Source: JANLUX01 sp031363705
GTDB taxonomy: Bacteria; Bacteroidota; Bacteroidia; AKYH767-A; OLB10
Direction: 5' to 3'
Assembly (NCBI GenBank): GCA_031363705.1
Contig: JANLUX010000012.1
Location: 1 to 14,358, forward strand
Length of the DNA: 14,358 nucleotides
The translations under genes and the position numbers were made by a program. Below are positions 13,721 to 14,358 of the stretch, piece after piece. The first letter of the stretch is position 1. Every line of letters starts with the position of its first letter. The notes beneath the pieces are model-generated. The model saw nothing but the letters and a program-made list of their open reading frames with translations. It was not told the DNA's origin and did no database searches.

Positions 13721-14358
13721 ATGAAAATTTTCAGCCACACTGATAAAGCTTATTCTTCTGCTGAAGGATTATTTAATAATGATGCTCCGGTTCAGTTCTT
13801 AAAAGGATTCTCTCAGTTTTATAAAGAATTTCATAAGGATGAAGTTTATATTTTTTATTCTGAAAAATTAAATGCTTACCTCCCGCTTCGTTATTTTAAA
13901 ATCAAAGTATTTCGTTTCGCACAAATTTTACATGCACCAATAAGTAACAATACAGAACTCAGTGCTGATCAGCAACAGGATTTTTTTTCTGAGCTCCTTC
14001 AGTTTTTAAAAACAAATCATTTCTGCGAACGCCTTATTCAGCCGCATCCATTTGGTATAATGCTCTCCGTTCCTGATGATGCACAATCTTGCCCGTTCGG
14101 CACTTACATTAATCGCCTGCAGGAACATAGTGATGAAGAATTATTATTCACCTATGATCCCAAATACCGCAAAGCAATAAACCATGCCGCCAAAGGTGGT
14201 GCTGAGGTTCGCTTTGGATGGAATGAATTTGATACTCTTTATAATTTATATAAGCAAACCACTTCGCGTGCAAACATTCATTGCGACAGTGTAAATTATT
14301 TTGAAACATTATACAATTGTTTGGGCGATGAGCATCTTGATTGCGGTGTTGTTTATGA
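13721..14358 (+). CDS. FemAB/GNAT-like transferase, N-terminal 212 residues, cut by the window edge
   Basis: An open frame from ATG 13721 runs to the end of the window with no stop. It begins MKIFSHTDKAYSSAEGLFNN, continues through PLRYFKIKVFRFAQILHAPI and reaches GTYINRLQEHSDEELL. The segment FTYDPKYRKAINHAAKGG followed by AEVRFGWNEFDTLYNLYKQT and TSRANIHC matches the pattern of FemAB-like acyl/aminoacyl transferases: hydrophobic-L-x(n)-E-E-L-L, R-x-x-I-x-x-A-x-x-G, then F-x-x-hydrophobic-Y-x-L-x-x-x-T-x-x-R. Such proteins transfer amino acids or acyl groups to peptidoglycan or polysaccharide precursors. The frame is also open upstream through the epimerase stop; GTG at 13700 is an alternative start. 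It is last in the visible operon, so modification of the same glycan is the natural guess. The coding call is firm; the family call is by pattern. Confidence 0.75.
   Translation, partial: MKIFSHTDKAYSSAEGLFNNDAPVQFLKGFSQFYKEFHKDEVYIFYSEKLNAYLPLRYFKIKVFRFAQILHAPISNNTELSADQQQDFFSELLQFLKTNHFCERLIQPHPFGIMLSVPDDAQSCPFGTYINRLQEHSDEELLFTYDPKYRKAINHAAKGGAEVRFGWNEFDTLYNLYKQTTSRANIHCDSVNYFETLYNCLGDEHLDCGVVY

Overview
The window looks like part of a Bacteroidota chromosome. The DNA is AT-rich. Start codons are mostly preceded by A/T-rich sequence rather than a clear Shine-Dalgarno site. The proteins (fused Wzc-type kinase, four-helix-bundle protein, large G/S/T/N-rich surface protein) are of kinds typical of that phylum. 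Genus cannot be told from the sequence alone.

Layout. Bases 1-2168 (minus strand) hold the N-terminal 722 residues of a large secreted repeat protein that runs off the left edge. Bases 2169-3122 are a non-coding, AT-rich stretch of about 950 bp. It contains a 104-bp element with perfect 21-bp terminal inverted repeats around a C-rich/G-rich hairpin, plus two smaller hairpins. Bases 3123-5672 (minus strand) carry gmd and fcl, the two enzymes that make GDP-L-fucose from GDP-D-mannose. A small four-helix-bundle (S23/IVP family) gene lies between them, bounded by a near-perfect inverted repeat. Bases 5673-5967 are a divergent intergenic region with two inverted repeats.

Bases 5968-14358 (plus strand) form a tightly packed run of six genes: a Wzc-type polysaccharide co-polymerase/tyrosine kinase, a PglK/MsbA-type ABC exporter, an MBOAT O-acyltransferase, a membrane-anchored SGNH-like protein, a UDP-GlcNAc 2-epimerase-family enzyme, and the start of a FemAB/GNAT-like transferase cut by the right edge. 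Gaps are 22, 23, 3, 3 and 58 nt.

Taken together this is one side of an exopolysaccharide or capsule locus. gmd/fcl supply GDP-fucose and the epimerase supplies a ManNAc-type UDP-sugar. The ABC protein is a candidate lipid-linked glycan flippase and Wzc controls chain length or export. The MBOAT/SGNH pair probably O-acylates the polymer outside the cytoplasm, and the FemAB-like protein may add a further acyl or aminoacyl group. No glycosyltransferase, Wzy, Wzx or Wza is visible, so the rest of the locus should lie to the right. I see no clearly new defence or mobile system. The most unusual items are the repeat-bounded four-helix-bundle cassette inside the gmd-fcl pair, the 104-bp inverted-repeat element, and the modular surface protein.
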